Source: an uncultured Eubacteriales bacterium
GTDB lineage: Bacteria > Bacillota > Clostridia > Oscillospirales > Oscillospiraceae
DNA: 5,382 nucleotides
Assembly (NCBI GenBank): GCA_900555795.1
Contig: USMP01000113.1
Location: 1 to 5,382 of the forward strand
Reading direction: 5' to 3'
The position numbers and the translations under genes are program-made. Below the pieces are notes generated by a model. It searched no databases, was not told the DNA's origin, and saw only the letters and a list, made by a program, of their open reading frames with translations. Positions 5,017-5,382 of this stretch are shown here, piece by piece (position 1 is the first letter of the stretch; each line of letters opens with the position of its first letter).

Positions 5017-5382
5017 GTGCGTCAGATCGTGTGCGAGGACTGCAGGAAGCGGTATGACTACGATAAGGAGGAATTTTGTCCCCGGTGCGGCGCCTTTAAC
5101 CAGCCGGTCAAGACCTGGGGCGTGGACAGCAGGGGGAATGTGGTCCGGGTGGACGGCGTCAACGAGAGGAACCACAGCGGCTCCTTTGTCCACAGCGAGG
5201 TCCATGGCGAAAAAGCCAGACGGCGGCGGACCGGCCTGGACTGGACGCCGCCCCGTCCAGCAGAGAATCCCCGGCCCAAGAACGGGCCCCAGCAGACCAA
5301 TGGGCTGGTCCAGCTGATTTTGTGGCTGGTGGTGGCGTTGGTCGCGGTTAATTTTTTCCTGCCACTGCTCTACCGTATCTTT
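5017..5382 (+). CDS. Zinc-ribbon protein with one transmembrane segment (3' end outside window)
   Basis: The frame is open for 122 codons to the window edge, so the protein is incomplete at its C-terminus. Starting at GTG 5017 it reads MRQIVCEDCRKRYDYDKEEF and then CPRCG. The cysteines are Cys6, Cys9, Cys21 and Cys24, a CxxC-x11-CxxC zinc ribbon. A polar middle region follows, with a basic KARRRR patch (66-71) and a proline-rich segment (78-91: PPRPAENPRPKNGP). A hydrophobic stretch at about 97-119 (LVQLILWLVVALVAVNFFLP) looks like one membrane helix. There is no signal peptide before the ribbon, so the ribbon is probably cytoplasmic and membrane-tethered. I do not recognise the family beyond zinc-ribbon-domain protein, and no function is assigned. 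It has its own promoter after the terminator and is not part of the ribosomal operon. Confidence 0.75.
   Translation, partial: MRQIVCEDCRKRYDYDKEEFCPRCGAFNQPVKTWGVDSRGNVVRVDGVNERNHSGSFVHSEVHGEKARRRRTGLDWTPPRPAENPRPKNGPQQTNGLVQLILWLVVALVAVNFFLPLLYRIF

Noticed and set aside
5054..5317. 87-codon open frame on + overlapping the zinc-ribbon gene
   Set aside because: It is in another frame of the zinc-ribbon gene. Its translation is Arg/Pro/Gly-rich without motifs, whereas the chosen frame has the two CxxC motifs, a ribosome binding site and a membrane helix.

Overview
The window is the distal part of a bacterial translation/transcription superoperon (the end of the spc-type cluster followed by the alpha operon), read entirely on the + strand. 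The order is adk(partial)-map-KOW protein-infA-rpmJ-rpsM-rpsK-rpsD-rpoA-rplQ. A KOW-domain RNA-binding gene between map and infA, strong AGGAGG ribosome binding sites throughout, a four-cysteine zinc LID in adenylate kinase and rpsD kept between rpsK and rpoA all suggest a Gram-positive Clostridia-type organism. Its fairly GC-rich coding sequence suits an Oscillospiraceae-like gut anaerobe. The family-level placement is inference; the Firmicutes placement is fairly safe.

Region by region: positions 1-1436 hold the end of adenylate kinase, a 4-bp-overlapping methionine aminopeptidase and a small KOW protein. Positions 1440-1786 hold IF-1, started by TTG, and a 37-residue zinc-binding L36. Positions 1811-3225 hold S13, S11 and an unusual zinc-free-type S4. 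An 87-nt spacer that may hide the rpoA ribosome binding site leads to rpoA (3313-4263). A 93-nt spacer with two GC-rich hairpins sharing a 10-nt word leads to rplQ (4357-4698). Positions 4699-5016 contain no credible gene. They hold a 14-bp stem-loop, further potential RNA structure, a strong 20-bp intrinsic terminator (4866-4915) and a sigma-A-like promoter (4951-4979). That promoter drives the last gene, a zinc-ribbon protein with one membrane segment that is cut off by the window end.

The genes form one functional programme: they make ribosomal proteins, initiation factor 1 and the RNA polymerase alpha subunit, trim the initiator methionine from new proteins, and balance adenine nucleotides. 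I see no mobile element, CRISPR array, defence system, rRNA or tRNA, and nothing that amounts to a new multi-gene system. The points worth a second look are RNA-level: the structured spacers around rpoA, the structured stretch after rplQ with a possible alternative pairing into the terminator, the zinc-free S4, and the unfamiliar gene downstream of rplQ.
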